This document shows, piece by piece, positions 42,801 to 53,385 of a DNA stretch of 64,000 nt (position 1 is the stretch's first letter; each line of letters starts with the position of its first letter). This stretch comes from Ciona savignyi. Its lineage: Eukaryota; Chordata; Ascidiacea; Phlebobranchia; Cionidae. Location of the stretch: NCBI GenBank assembly GCA_000149265.1, contig CH000786.1:152814-216813 (forward strand), in the 5' to 3' direction. A program made the translations under genes and the position numbers. The notes under the pieces were generated by a model that had not been told where the DNA came from, searched no databases, and worked only from the letters and a program-made list of their open reading frames with translations.

Positions 42801-45800
42801 GGGAAAACAAGGGGGCACGTTTGAAACATGAACCTACGACCAAATCTATTCTGTGATGCCACAAAGAAAAAGATGTCACAAAAAAGGCATTGTGCTGTAA
42901 CAATAGAGGGATAGGTCACATTATCCCACAAAATGGCTGATCAACAGAAAGGTTGTTTTGATGACAATCTACATTTGTTAAGATAACCATGTTTTTGTTC
43001 TTTTAGGTGGAAAATGATGGTTATTATTAAAATACAAGATCACCACATACCCTTAATTCGGGTTAACAAACAATGCATCGTTAGTAAGATAGGTTACATG
43101 GCAGTTTATTTAGGCCATCCAATTTTATTTGATTGAAATATGCCATGTGCGTTTTACCCTTAACCATACACAACAAACTGCAATAGCTTGGTTAATATAA
43201 CAGTGGGCACGAGTTGATATAAAGGTAACCAGTGTGATAATGCTTTTACATATTCGTAAGGTAATCTACTGAATATAAACAATTAATTATTTTTTCAATA
43301 TTTATTTTTTTTGGGGTAGTTTAGCGCCCACGTCAAAATATACCAAATTTTAACAGTTTATTCCTTTTTTTTAGACGTGTTCTAACGACTGTCGTTTTGC
43401 CGTTTTTTCCCGTTTTCCAAATTTTTACCAATAGTCCCGCTTCGTGTTTTCATCGTGGAAACAAAAAATAAACTAAGCTAAACTAAACTGTGTATTGACA
43501 CGATTTTTGATATTTCTTGATTTTTGCGATCCATCATATTAAGGCAATAAATATTAGGAAACTTTTTTAGACATGCAACTGTACATTTTTCTCATGACCA
43601 AAACAAACTCAAGAACCAGCAACAAATATTTAGTTTAATATTATCATACCAAAGAGTCTCCTGAAAAGTCTGGAGGTAAGGTCTGGATCCTGTTCCCGCT
43701 TCCCAAATCCCAAACCTGGAATTTATTTCATAGATAGGATAGGATATTCATGTTTATCCCCGTAAATGGGTAAACCAAGGAGGTTAACACACTGGCAATC
43801 GTCAGATCACCTTTCGCCCACTGTTGGGTTACCCATTAATCCTCTGGGTTCGGGCAATGTTTGTAAAGTGCCTTGCCCAAGGACTTAGCCGACTACCTAG
43901 CGACCAGTTTCGTACATGCAACCCTTCGCCTGAAAAGCGACGCATTTAACCACCAGGATAATCCGTCGGACAATTGATACACTCGTCAATCTATCACATG
44001 CACAAGGTCGATTAGCCTAACCAACTAAAGTAATCAATCTTAGCCTACTGTAGCCTTCCTGATTTCAATTGAAAAGTCTTATTTAGTTCAAACAAGAAAC
44101 TTATCAGCACCTGTAACACATCATGCTTTCTCCAGGAAGAAGTTAGAATGTGTTTTCGATCAATGTCGATACCCTCGCCACATATATGAGGTCCAAATAT
44201 CCGTCTGTTAGGACAGGATTAGTATAATTTTTTATAAACATTTTTTATGTGGGTTTAGCGGTCAAGTCTAATTATACCGAACATTGATAATTTATTGCTT
44301 TTTTTAGACGTGTTCTATCAACTGTCGTTTTGCCATTTTTTTCCTGTTTTCCAAATTTTTATCAAAGGTCCTGCTTCATGTTTTCATCGTGGAAACAGAA
44401 AAAATAAATTTTAAAAATTGTTTTATTTCCCAATCATATTGTCAGGCAAAATACCAATGTTTATTTTAAAGAGTGAAAAATGGAACAGTTTACATACATA
44501 TATTTAAACATTTCCACAACATTAATATAATATCTTTCAACTAGCTCAGTTAACGGCATAGTTTTTTCCATGGTTTACAACAATATTTTGTAAACAGATT
44601 CACACTAGTTGGATTACCCCTTATTTACACAGATGTTTCCCATGTTAAACCACTTTATCTGGCTGAATAAATAAAGATTTCCCCACAACAAGTATATAGG
44701 ATAGGATATTCATGTTTATCCCAGTAAGTGGGAAAACCAAGGGAGTTATCACACGGGCTAATGTACTACAGGTTCGAAACTGGTTGCCAGCTAGTCGGTT
44801 GTGTTCTTGGGTAAGGCACTTTACATACATTGCCTGAACCCAGTGGAATGATAGGTTCTACTAAATTAAAGAAACATGTGAATCACAACACACTGCAATA
44901 GTTCTGGTAACACAACGGTGGGCGCGAGACTGTCTGAAGATTGCCTGTGTGTTTTAAGGCCAATTACATTTTCTCATTCACCGGATAAAAATAAATATCC
45001 TGTCCTATTTTCCAGTATACATGTATAAAATCACTGAAACAATACGATTTGATTAACATTCAATCACCACTGTACCTGACAGAGTGCTCGGCCCGCTGGT
45101 CCCATATCTGCACCGTATCATCCCAACCCCCTGATAGGAAGATCTGTTCGGATGGGTGGTGGGTGACGGCGAACACGCGGAATCTGTGCCCGTCCATCAC
45201 CAGTCTGTTGGGGCTGAAAATGAAACAAATTGGTTGGGTAAGTTGAAAGTGTTAAACAAGGGGCATGCTTTGCACAATGGGGGCTTTTTTACAATGCAAC
45301 AGGCACGTAAAAATTAATATAAATAAAAAATATTTTGGATTAGAATAGGATAGAATGTTCATGTTTATCCCCGAGAAGGGAAAACCAAGGGGGTTAACAC
45401 ACAATCGCCCTTTGTCGGTTACCGGAGTTATNNNNNNNNNNNNNNNNNNNNNNNNNNNNNNNNNNNNNNNNNNNNNNNNNNNNNNNNNNNNNNNNNNNNN
45501 NNNNNNNNNNNNNNNNNNNNNNNNNNNNNNNNNNNNNNNNNNNNNNNNNNNNNNNNNNNNNNNNNNNNNNNNNNNNNNNNNNNNNNNNNNNNNNNNNNNN
45601 NNNNNNNNNNNNNNNNNNNNNNNNNNNNNNNNNNNNNNNNNNNNNNNNNNNNNNNNNNNNNNNNNNNNNNNNNNNNNNNNNNNNNNNNNNNNNCGGAGTT
45701 ATTGCAGTGTGTTGTATATGATTCACATGTTCCTAAAATTGGGTAGAACCCATTAATCCGCTGGGTTCAGGCAATGTCCGTTAAGTGCCTTTTAACCAAA

Positions 45801-48800
45801 AATTCAAAATTTGGTGATCATGGAAAATTTGTAGGTCACCACAATACTATATGAACATTGGTAGGAAGCAAAACTATGTTTGCCAGTAATATGATTAGTT
45901 GTGTTGATAACAACAATTTGAAATTGCCGATTTAAATCCATCAAGATTAATGTATCTGAGTTAAAACATGATGCGACTGCACCGCAGCATTACTCAGTCA
46001 GAATCGATTAATTAAATTTTCCACAAATGAAAGAATTTTATTCTTAATTAAGCATAGAGTTATTGTTTAAACTGTGCAAGGCACTTACCGAACATTGCCT
46101 AAGCCCAGCGGATTAATGGGTTCTGCCAATTTCAAGGAATGTATGTCTCAGTTATACAATACACTGCAATAGCCTTGGTAACCTGACGGTAGGAGCGAGG
46201 TGATATGACGTTTAATCACTTGTTAACCAACCGCCTTGTGTTTTCCCATTCGCGGGGATTAATATAAACATCCTATCACTTTGGTACATCATAAAGGAAT
46301 TTGTGATGTAATACACTGCAATAGCTCCAGAACCCGCCGGTGGGTGTTAGGCGATATGATGATTGCCCATGTCTTTACCCCTTTATGCTTTCCCATTCAC
46401 AAGGATAAACATAAACATCATATCACCTTGGTTCATAGAACTTGGTTTTCTGGCCAGTCTCCACATCATATTGATATATCTGCTCAGTGCTTCCAGCTGT
46501 CAGGATATGATCAACGGATGGCGATAGAGATGACGCGAGTATCTGACGTTGTTCGTGTATCGTCTGCAACGCAGTCGTAGTGGAAATGTGCCAGAACTTG
46601 ACCATTCCTCCAGCGTCTGGTATGGATTGTCCGACCGGTTATTATGGTGGGTTAGTGCGACGCCTTTTAACCGAAAGGTTGCAGGTTCGAAACTGGTGGC
46701 TAGCTAGTCGGTTGTGTTTTTGGGCAAGGCACTTAACTGACATTGCCCAAACCCAGCAGATTATTCAGTTATTCTGAAGAATATTCATGTTATGAAGAAT
46801 ATTCATGTTAATTAGAAAACATTTTCTAGGGGTATTATCACATGGGTTACATTACCTCATGTGCACTATCGGGTTACTATAAAGCTATTGCAGTTTGTTG
46901 TACATATTATTGAGATATCACTTTTGTTTTAGTAGAAGTCATTAATCCGCTGGATTTAGCCGATGTCCGCTAAATGCCTTGCCCATGGACACAACCGACT
47001 CTCCAGCGACCGGTTTTGAACCTGTAACCCTTTCGGTTGAAAGGCAACCCAACAAGCTATTCAACAGAAAAAAATCTGCAACCCTTTCGGTTGAAAGGCA
47101 AAACACTAACCCAACAAGCTATTCAACAGGACGAATCTGCAACCCTTTCGATTGAAAGGCAAAACACTAACCCAACAAGCTATTCAACAGGACGAATCTG
47201 CAACCCTTTCGATTGAAAGGCAAAACACTAACCCAACAAGCTATTCAACAGGACGAATCTGCAACCCTTTCGATTGAAAGGCAAAACACTAACCCAACAA
47301 GCTATTCAACAGGACGAATCTGCAACCCTTTCGGTTGAAAGGCAAAACACTAACCCAACAAGCTATTCAACAGGATGAATCTGCAACCCTTTCGGTTGAA
47401 AGGCAAAACACTAACCCAACAAGCTATTCAACAGGACAAATCTGCAACCCTTCGGGTGAAAGGCAACCCAACAAGCTATTCGAAGGGACAAAATCAAACA
47501 CTCACAAGTCACAACCGCCAATTCCCCTCGACTCGACAACTCGCTTGGCACAAAATGAACGGAAGTTGCTGGAAGTCGATCAGCTTTGGTTTCCTCATCT
47601 GCGAGGTGGTAGATGCAAGATCCAGTTGACGCCTTGTAGATCTGCGATGAAGACGTGGCTATTATCTACATAACTGAAGAACTATTTCAAATAAAGACAC
47701 TGTAATAGCTCCGGTAATTAGTTCTATTAATTGGAAGGAACATCTTAATCATACACAACACACTGCAATAGCTTTTTTAGCCCGATGGTAGGCACAGTGT
47801 AATGTGACGATTACTTGTTTGTTAACGCCCCTTGCGTTTTCCCTTTCACCCTTAGAATAAACATAATATTCTGTCCTATCTAGTTGGATATTTGCCATAT
47901 TTTCTAATTGAGATTTTTTTTGAACATTTCTCATTCTCATTTATCAGATATTCCTTATCCATCTAGCCCAGTAATACAGTTTTTTTCATACTGGTATATT
48001 AATATTTATTTAACATATGTACATTCTATGAGAATTTTTTTATATTTATATTTTTTATTATATAACTAATGATTTATTGAGATTGTATAAATATATAAAC
48101 CAGTCTCATATTTTAATTTGTTTTGCATTTTTAAGTTTTATAGATTACATTCTAAAAGGTGACAAAACTCTGTAATAACTTTTTTTCGTAATAAAAAAGA
48201 ACAAAAATTCTTTGTTTTGCTTTGTTTAGTCTGATGGTGAATATAATAAACCTGGTAAGAAATAGAATATTCATATCTGATAAGGAATAAACTAAATTCT
48301 TAAAAAAACCCATATCCTCCCCAACTGAAGTAATCAATCTTACCTTCACATCTCCATTAGACAAGCCCACTGCCAATTTCTCTCCATTTTTAGAAAACCG
48401 ACAGCACATACTGTCACAATTCAATTCTCTGGGAATAAGACAAAATTAAGTTCTAAAGCTCATACTGCACCTTGGCCCTTGGGAAAAACACTAACTATAA
48501 AAGCACTTAAAAAATAAAGGACAAGAGAAGCAAGAAATAGGGCCAAAATGATATAAAATTATTATAGAGGTTAAGAAAAAAAATTTTTTTTTTAGGATAG
48601 GATCAGATTATCTCGCGTACACCATTGAGTTACCGGAGTTATTGCAGTGTGTTATGTATGATTCACACGTTCCTTCAATTTAGTAGAACCAATCATTTCA
48701 CTGGATTCAGGCAATGTCCGTTAAGACAGTGCCTTGCCCAAGGACCTAGCGACCGGTTCAGAACCTGCAACCCTTCGGCGGAAAGGCGACGTACTTAAAC

Positions 48801-49111
48801 ACTAGACTAATTTGTCGGACAAATTGAAAAACTTTTGCATACTAGTTAGAAGGTGGTGGGAGTTTACTATTATTACAGCTTATTACACCACATTACACCT
48901 TATAACACCACAGATTATGGGCATAGCCATACAGCATATGCGAAACTCACAACATTTTCAGTATCTTTATATCTCCTTCCATTGTGAGTTGATTTGATTC
49001 TTCATACATATCAGTGATCAACCCCTTGCCATGCAACTTCATGTTTCCATCTGGATGGCTTGAGACATGGTTTATCCGTGCTAATGGGGGGGTTGAACTT
49101 GCTAGCGACAT
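39896..49111 (-). CDS. WD40 repeat protein, function unknown
   Basis: Nine exons: 49111-48951, 48428-48344, 47641-47506, 46616-46427, 45213-45076, 44204-44111, 43715-43650, 42236-42144 and 40051-39896. All junctions keep frame; 372 residues from ATG to TGA. The first 50 residues lack WD motifs (MSLASSTPPLARINHV...). Then come about seven beta-propeller blades, seen as NGDVK, GGMVKFWHI (130-138), EQIYQYDV, GGWDDTVQIWDQR (219-231), LQVWDLGSG (267-275), GGSDNNMVRIIDKT and NQVYLLSN, closing with IKKD. The blade between WDQR and VWDLG has the unusual ICGEGIDIDRKHILTSSWRKHD. Such proteins act as scaffolds; I cannot place it in a named subfamily. It is probably a conserved but uncharacterised protein. 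Introns hold many family A copies and a 61-bp array. Confidence 0.87.
40083..40372 (-). repeat. family A SINE in WD40-gene intron 8
   Basis: Near full length with a duplicated GAATGGGAAA(AC)GGAATGGGAAAC near the tail. Confidence 0.75.
40376..40842. repeat. two further family A pieces
   Basis: A reverse tail piece (40376-40475) directly follows the preceding copy, then a plus-strand diverged copy (about 40555-40842). Confidence 0.65.
41345..41637 (-). repeat. family A SINE, near full length
   Basis: Best-kept copy of the subtype with head GGTTAGTGTGACGCC and GGTTGCAGACTCGAAACTGG. Confidence 0.83.
41785..42058 (-). repeat. diverged family A SINE
   Basis: Reverse copy, tail lost; GAGCTATTGCAGTGTGTTG and TCGAACCTTTGACCTTTCAG kept. 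Ends about 85 bp from exon 8. Confidence 0.65.
42528..42692 (-). repeat. family A 3' half in intron 7
   Basis: GGATATGATATTCATG to ATTTGGTAAAACCCACC. Confidence 0.75.
43155..43492 (+). repeat. family A fragment followed by family C repeat
   Basis: A decayed family A piece (43155-43275, CACAACAAACTGCAATAGC) precedes a family C 3' half (43305-43492) ending ACTAAGCTAAACTAAAC. Confidence 0.65.
43732..43976 (-). repeat. family A SINE in intron 6
   Basis: Full-ended copy with an internal deletion of about 50 bp. Its tail lies 17 bp from exon 7. Confidence 0.75.
44222..44410 (+). repeat. family C repeat, 3' half
   Basis: GTGGGTTTAGCGGTCAAGTC to ATCGTGGAAACAGAAAAAAT; it begins about 18 bp from exon 6. 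Confidence 0.7.
44695..45010. repeat. inverted family A pair
   Basis: A reverse tail piece (44695-44760) runs straight into a plus-strand copy that starts at GTACTACAGGTTCGAAACTGG in two blocks and ends ATATCCTGTCCTA. It is a head-to-tail rearranged composite. Confidence 0.65.
45345..45790 (-). repeat. family A SINE interrupted by an assembly gap
   Basis: Tail side 45345-45431, gap, then body 45694-45790. The word CGGAGTTAT is present on both sides of the gap. Confidence 0.75.
45432..45693. other. assembly gap of 262 N
   Basis: Lies wholly inside a family A SINE in WD40-gene intron 4. No exon is missing: the coding frame is complete without it. Confidence 0.97.
46075..46425 (+). repeat. two family A 3' parts in tandem
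   Basis: 46075-46275 ends ATAAACATCCTATCAC; 46300-46425 repeats TAATACACTGCAATAGCTCC to AACATCATATCACC. The second stops at the exon 4 donor on the other strand. Confidence 0.65.
46640..47021. repeat. family A head (plus) followed by inverted family A body
   Basis: Plus head 46640-46768 (GGTGGGTTAGTGCGACGCC) begins about 25 bp beyond exon 4. A diverged reverse copy then runs into the 61-bp array. Confidence 0.65.
47022..47484. repeat. 61-bp tandem array derived from a SINE head
   Basis: CTGCAACCCTTTCGGTTGAA recurs with exact 61-bp spacing at 47076, 47137, 47198, 47259, 47320, 47381 and 47442, with a partial unit before and after. The unit equals the reverse complement of the family A tRNA-like head. 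It ends about 20 bp from WD40 exon 3. Confidence 0.95.
47700..47882 (+). repeat. family A 3' part
   Basis: AATAGCTCCGGTAATTAG, then CACAACACACTGCAATAGC and the ATATTCTGTCCTATC tail, in WD40 intron 2. Confidence 0.65.
48593..48828 (-). repeat. family A SINE in WD40 intron 1
   Basis: Reverse copy missing part of the tail-proximal block; the head GGTTCTGAACCGG side is kept. Confidence 0.72.
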
Positions 49112-49929
49112 TTTTAAAAGTTACCTTAAAAAACTTCTTTTAAAAACCTTAAAAAAAGGAGATTTTATAAAAAAGTATTTTTGTTGGGAAACTGGGTATA
49201 ATTTAGGCTTTTAATGTCCACCAAAATAATCCAGAAGCTAGGGGTAAAAAACTAATGTGTCCCTAAATATAGATTTACAATCAACTATTTGAGACTCTAG
49301 GTAAGGCTGGATTTATTTAAAAAATATTCCTTGAATCTAAAAAATATTCCGCGACTGGGTAAATGTAAATATTTTCTGGGCTGGGTACAACACCAATTTT
49401 CCTATACCTGCGGGCTTAAATATTAAATTTACATGATACTTCACTTAAACCTTAATGCTGTTAGATGGGTTAGCATTAAAATGAAACACATATGAGTTAA
49501 ATTTGTACATTCTTGATTGCTGCAAACTCTGCTCGCTGTACGTCTCCTACTCGTCACTGGTTCTGTATCTCATTCAACCAATAAATAACCTTTTATCACT
49601 TCATAATAAAACGATGAGCGTGTTTTGTTGTCCATAACAATAGGACGCCATTTAGCAGTGTTTACCATTTTAAATCGAAGTTTACCTTTTTTAATTTTTA
49701 AATGATGCCATGATACCATATTGGGGGGAAATACCTAGCAACTATAAAATGGGTTCACTTAATTTAATAAAACTTAGATACAAACAACTTCTAATTGATT
49801 CCTATAAAATAATAACATAAACAGTTTCTATAAAAATGTTTTATGTATATATGTCAATTGTCCATAGCCTACTGTATACAAATATACATCTGTACATAAA
49901 TGATGAATTTTGTGTTTTAATATACATTG

Positions 49930-50348
49930 TATATAGCCGAAATTGTAAATATTGCTTTATATTAATTACCATTGTAATGCTATTACCTACTGTACTTTTC
50001 TGAAGCCATTGCTCGTTGTTATCTTTTTATTTATTTATTTATTTTTTCTATTTTTTCTCTCTCTATATTCATATTTATTTATTTATTCTACATCAAACCT
50101 TGCACCTCAATTATATTATAGCATATTAAATAACCTCAAACAATATTACACACAGCATACACATATATAAACTTAATGCAGTTTGACTGGTTGATCCTCG
50201 GATCTTTCACTGCATTAAGTGCAATTGTATGGTATAGTTATTTTCATCACTGCATTTGGTCGGATTTAATTATTTGTTGATTTCCATTGTTTGTTTATTA
50301 ATTATCGCCGAATGTATGTTATTATTTGAAAAATAAATTGAATTGAAA
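49930..50348 (+). repeat. candidate 3' end of a non-LTR retrotransposon (LINE)
   Basis: Pyrimidine-rich and TTTATTTATTTATT stretches lead to TTATTATTTGAAAAATAAAT followed by TGAATTGAAATTGG, the short-repeat end seen on many LINE 3' UTRs. No reverse transcriptase is left. Family not assigned. Confidence 0.4.
50171..50220. other. 12-bp inverted repeat (hairpin)
   Basis: ACTTAATGCAGT and its exact complement ACTGCATTAAGT, 26 nt apart, inside the LINE-like 3' end; possibly a 3'-UTR stem used by the element. Confidence 0.8.
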
Positions 50349-50360
50349 TTGGAAAAAATT

Positions 50361-50395
50361 AGAGATACTAATATTACATAAATTAGTATCTCTAT
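50361..50395. other. 13-bp perfect hairpin
   Basis: TAGAGATACTAAT, 9-nt loop, ATTAGTATCTCTA. It lies just past the LINE-like tail. Role unknown. Confidence 0.85.
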
Positions 50396-52756
50396 GGGTG
50401 ATACACCAGGCAAATAATTGTATTTCAAACTAACAGCGCCACCGATTCCTAAACAGTTTGCTATTTAAAATAAATCTAGTGACAAGCCAATTGTTTGTTG
50501 AACTTTGACACGTTAAGAGTCAAACTTAATAGTCAAACCAAATGATTTTTTACGAGGCAGTTCACTTTATCCAGTATTTTTTTAAAAGTTGAATTGATTC
50601 TGGTGCATAATGCTTGGAGTAGTAAGATTGCCTGAGCAGAAAACACAATGCCGGGACAACAATTTTCATTTATTGACGCTTCAAACTGATACTTTAATTT
50701 TCAGTTAATATCACCACAGTGCCGCCCGGCAAATATTTGCTGTAATCTAATAGCTTTCACAAATTCACGCGAGTAATTTCCTTAACGCTAGGTGTCGCTT
50801 TAGAGCAACCACTCAACGTCATATTTACTGGGTACACATTTCATATGAGATCGCACAAAAGAACAAGAAAACACATAATAATTCTTAATAATTATGAGTC
50901 CTTAAGGTGACATATATAGACTATAATGAAGTTGACCTTTTCTTATTATTTATTGCCAAATTCCTGTGGTAGGGTGTCATATGACAAGCACTTAGATAGA
51001 AGGAGTTGTCAAACGAGATAACATTTTTCAGGTACGTTAGTTAATATTATCTAGAGAAAATGCGTAAGTATTTATTTAGTAGCTCTTATAAGTGAGTTTG
51101 CCATATATACTAAAATCGTTCGATTTTAACGTTTTAGGTTCTAAAGAATGTAATTTTACAGAGGCTACTTTAATTTTATTAATACTTTGCAAAGTGCTAG
51201 ATAACCAACTACAGATTTTTAACAAAAGTTAATTTAACCTCCAAAATAACCACAAACCCCGATATAATTGCTGGGTCCTTGTCTTTTTGTGGTGAGTTTA
51301 TTGCAAAAAGCGGTCTCCTTTATACCGTTACCAATGTTGACATAGGCTTACACAATAATATTCAAGACTTTAGCATGAATTTATATTTGGGTTTACTTTG
51401 GGAATTTATTGAAATGCCAATGCAAAGCGAATGCCGATATCATAATAGGATCGGAATAAATCTAAATGCGTTAGAGAAAAAAGAAGTTTTATTGGCTTTA
51501 TGTTGTTTTTTTTTGCCCAAACTGCCGTACAAACTTATGAGTTATGTTCCAAAGTACCTCTATTTGTGCTTAATTGACGCGAAGTCATATTAAAGTTAGA
51601 CGATAGGTTAAAAAATAAAGTTTGTCGTAAATTTTACATACGAACGAAATACTTTAGGAGTTGAGATTGCGAAATGTGACGGAATTTTCTTGCGGCAATA
51701 GCGCCCGCCAAACTTTCCATGGAGCATAAATTATTCAACAAATAAGCGAGGGGTCGCAGAATGAAATAAACTTTAAAGCTTTTCTTGTTGCAAGTTTAAT
51801 TTAACGTCTCCAACCGTCTGGTTGACGATTCTTTACCAGGAAGGCTTCATTAAATTGCTTCTTGAAAACATTCCACTGGTATTTGGTCTTCGAATGATTG
51901 TTTACCTATTATATAGTACGTTGCAAATTAAGAGCGAGATAACAAGAACAGTGTGCTTGGCGTGTTTACTTTTACTTGTTTGGCGCAGGTTGAAACAGAT
52001 TCATCGCCGGGCCTAGCTCTCTTTTAAGTAGGAGAACGCCACTCGACAGAGTGTAATAACGGCACTCATTTAAGGATTTACACCATTTCATTGTTGAGCT
52101 CGTGCCTGTATATTGTCTAGCGATGGATCATAACCATTGTCAGGAGTCGGACCGTGAAAGCTTTGTTTTCATAGTCTATATCTCAGCGCTCAAGTCATCC
52201 GAGTAAACGAAGCCTATCCGTCCCCTTAGCAACGTTGCTATGGTCCAATCCATACGTGGCGCAGGGAATTTGCGTGCATCGCAAAAAAGAGAGGTTCTGG
52301 AAAAAGAAAAGACGAGAGAGCACAGAAAATTCTATTTTCCGGGACAAGTTTGTTTTTTTTCTATAGAAAGTGAACAGTGCATTAGTTTGTATATCAAACT
52401 GTCTGTATGTTAGACCAGAAAATAGCAAGGCCTATTTCAGATAACGCATTCATATCAAAGAATGATAGAAAAACTTTAATAATGACAGTTTTAACACAGC
52501 AATAAAAACACGCCTAATATTTGCATTTCGAGTTTGTAGCAAATTGCCTAGTTACGTTTACAAAGGTGTACATGTGGTTGCACAGTGTCAATAAGGCGTC
52601 GTACACTCGTGTGATACGTTTTTGTTTACATGTAGCTATAGCATCGGGTGCTGTTATCGTTCAAAATAATCGAACGGGTTCCCACAAGTCCACCTGTGTG
52701 TTGTTCGCCGAGCGCCGCCGCGAATCGCTCTTTCTGAATATACGTGACGCAGTTGT

Positions 52757-53086
52757 GTGGAATCAAAGCCCTCCTTTTGTCCGGCCATACGACAGGCCCG
52801 TCCTTCAGCGCAGATTAGGTTTCTAAAGTTCTCCAAGCCACGCACAGTCCCTATCCCGCCTGCCCTTTGTCAGCGCCGATTTTATATATCCTCCTACAAA
52901 TTCCGGATTAGTATTCGGTTCTACAATAGAATTCGCCAAGCTATTGTTGATGTAGCTTTTGATCATTCCCAGTTTGCCTGCGCACCGTACAAAGAAAGAT
53001 TCCTAACAGATGTATATCTTTTGTTGAAAGCGTCAGCTGTCCCTAAAATGGAAACCGACGTTTCCACTGTTTTGAAATGTAAATAA
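52757..53086 (+). CDS. weak candidate ORF or terminal exon
   Basis: A 109-codon open frame in a GC-richer stretch. It has a basic N-terminal half and a mixed C-terminal half (IRQAIVDVAFDHSQFACAPY). The stop codon overlaps an AATAAA at 53082-53087, the same arrangement as in two firm genes of this window. No homology is recognised. A terminal exon could start after the CAG at about 52873. It might instead be promoter sequence of the gene at 53386. Confidence 0.25.
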   Translation: MESKPSFCPAIRQARPSAQIRFLKFSKPRTVPIPPALCQRRFYISSYKFRISIRFYNRIRQAIVDVAFDHSQFACAPYKERFLTDVYLLLKASAVPKMETDVSTVLKCK

Positions 53087-53385
53087 AGAATGTTATGGTT
53101 CAAGGTTTAGATTTTTTCAATTTCCCACCTAGTCGCATTTATGCGCATGCGTAAGCCTACTTGAGCTTTTCTTGAGGCCTATAAGTTCCATATCATTTCC
53201 AATATAGCTGGTCTATTAAAGCTATTGGGTACTTAATATGAATTATGGATAACAGGATGTTTAGCGCGCCTATTAGACGTTTTATAAGAATTTAAGGAGT
53301 ATTTTATTGCCTTGTAAACGAATGCCGTTCTTCAAAATCAGGTTTAAGGTTTAGATTTGTCAATTCCGAATATAAACCGCATAAA

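Larger units (their letters stand above)
49112..53385. other. divergent intergenic region WD40 gene / acidic-protein gene
   Basis: Mostly AT-rich with one LINE-like 3' end, two hairpins and one weak candidate ORF (separate entries). From 50400 to 52500 I see no gene, RNA or repeat. The 52640-52880 stretch is clearly GC-richer than its surroundings and could be a promoter. Confidence 0.55.

Noticed and set aside
46281-46580. 99-codon plus-strand frame
   Set aside because: Covers a family A SINE and the antisense of WD40 exon 4.
47022-47484. CRISPR-like array
   Set aside because: Whole units repeat with no variable spacers; it is a tandem satellite derived from a SINE head in a eukaryotic intron.
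51279-51593. 104-codon plus-strand frame
   Set aside because: No motif, no plausible start context, AT-rich composition like the surrounding intergenic DNA.
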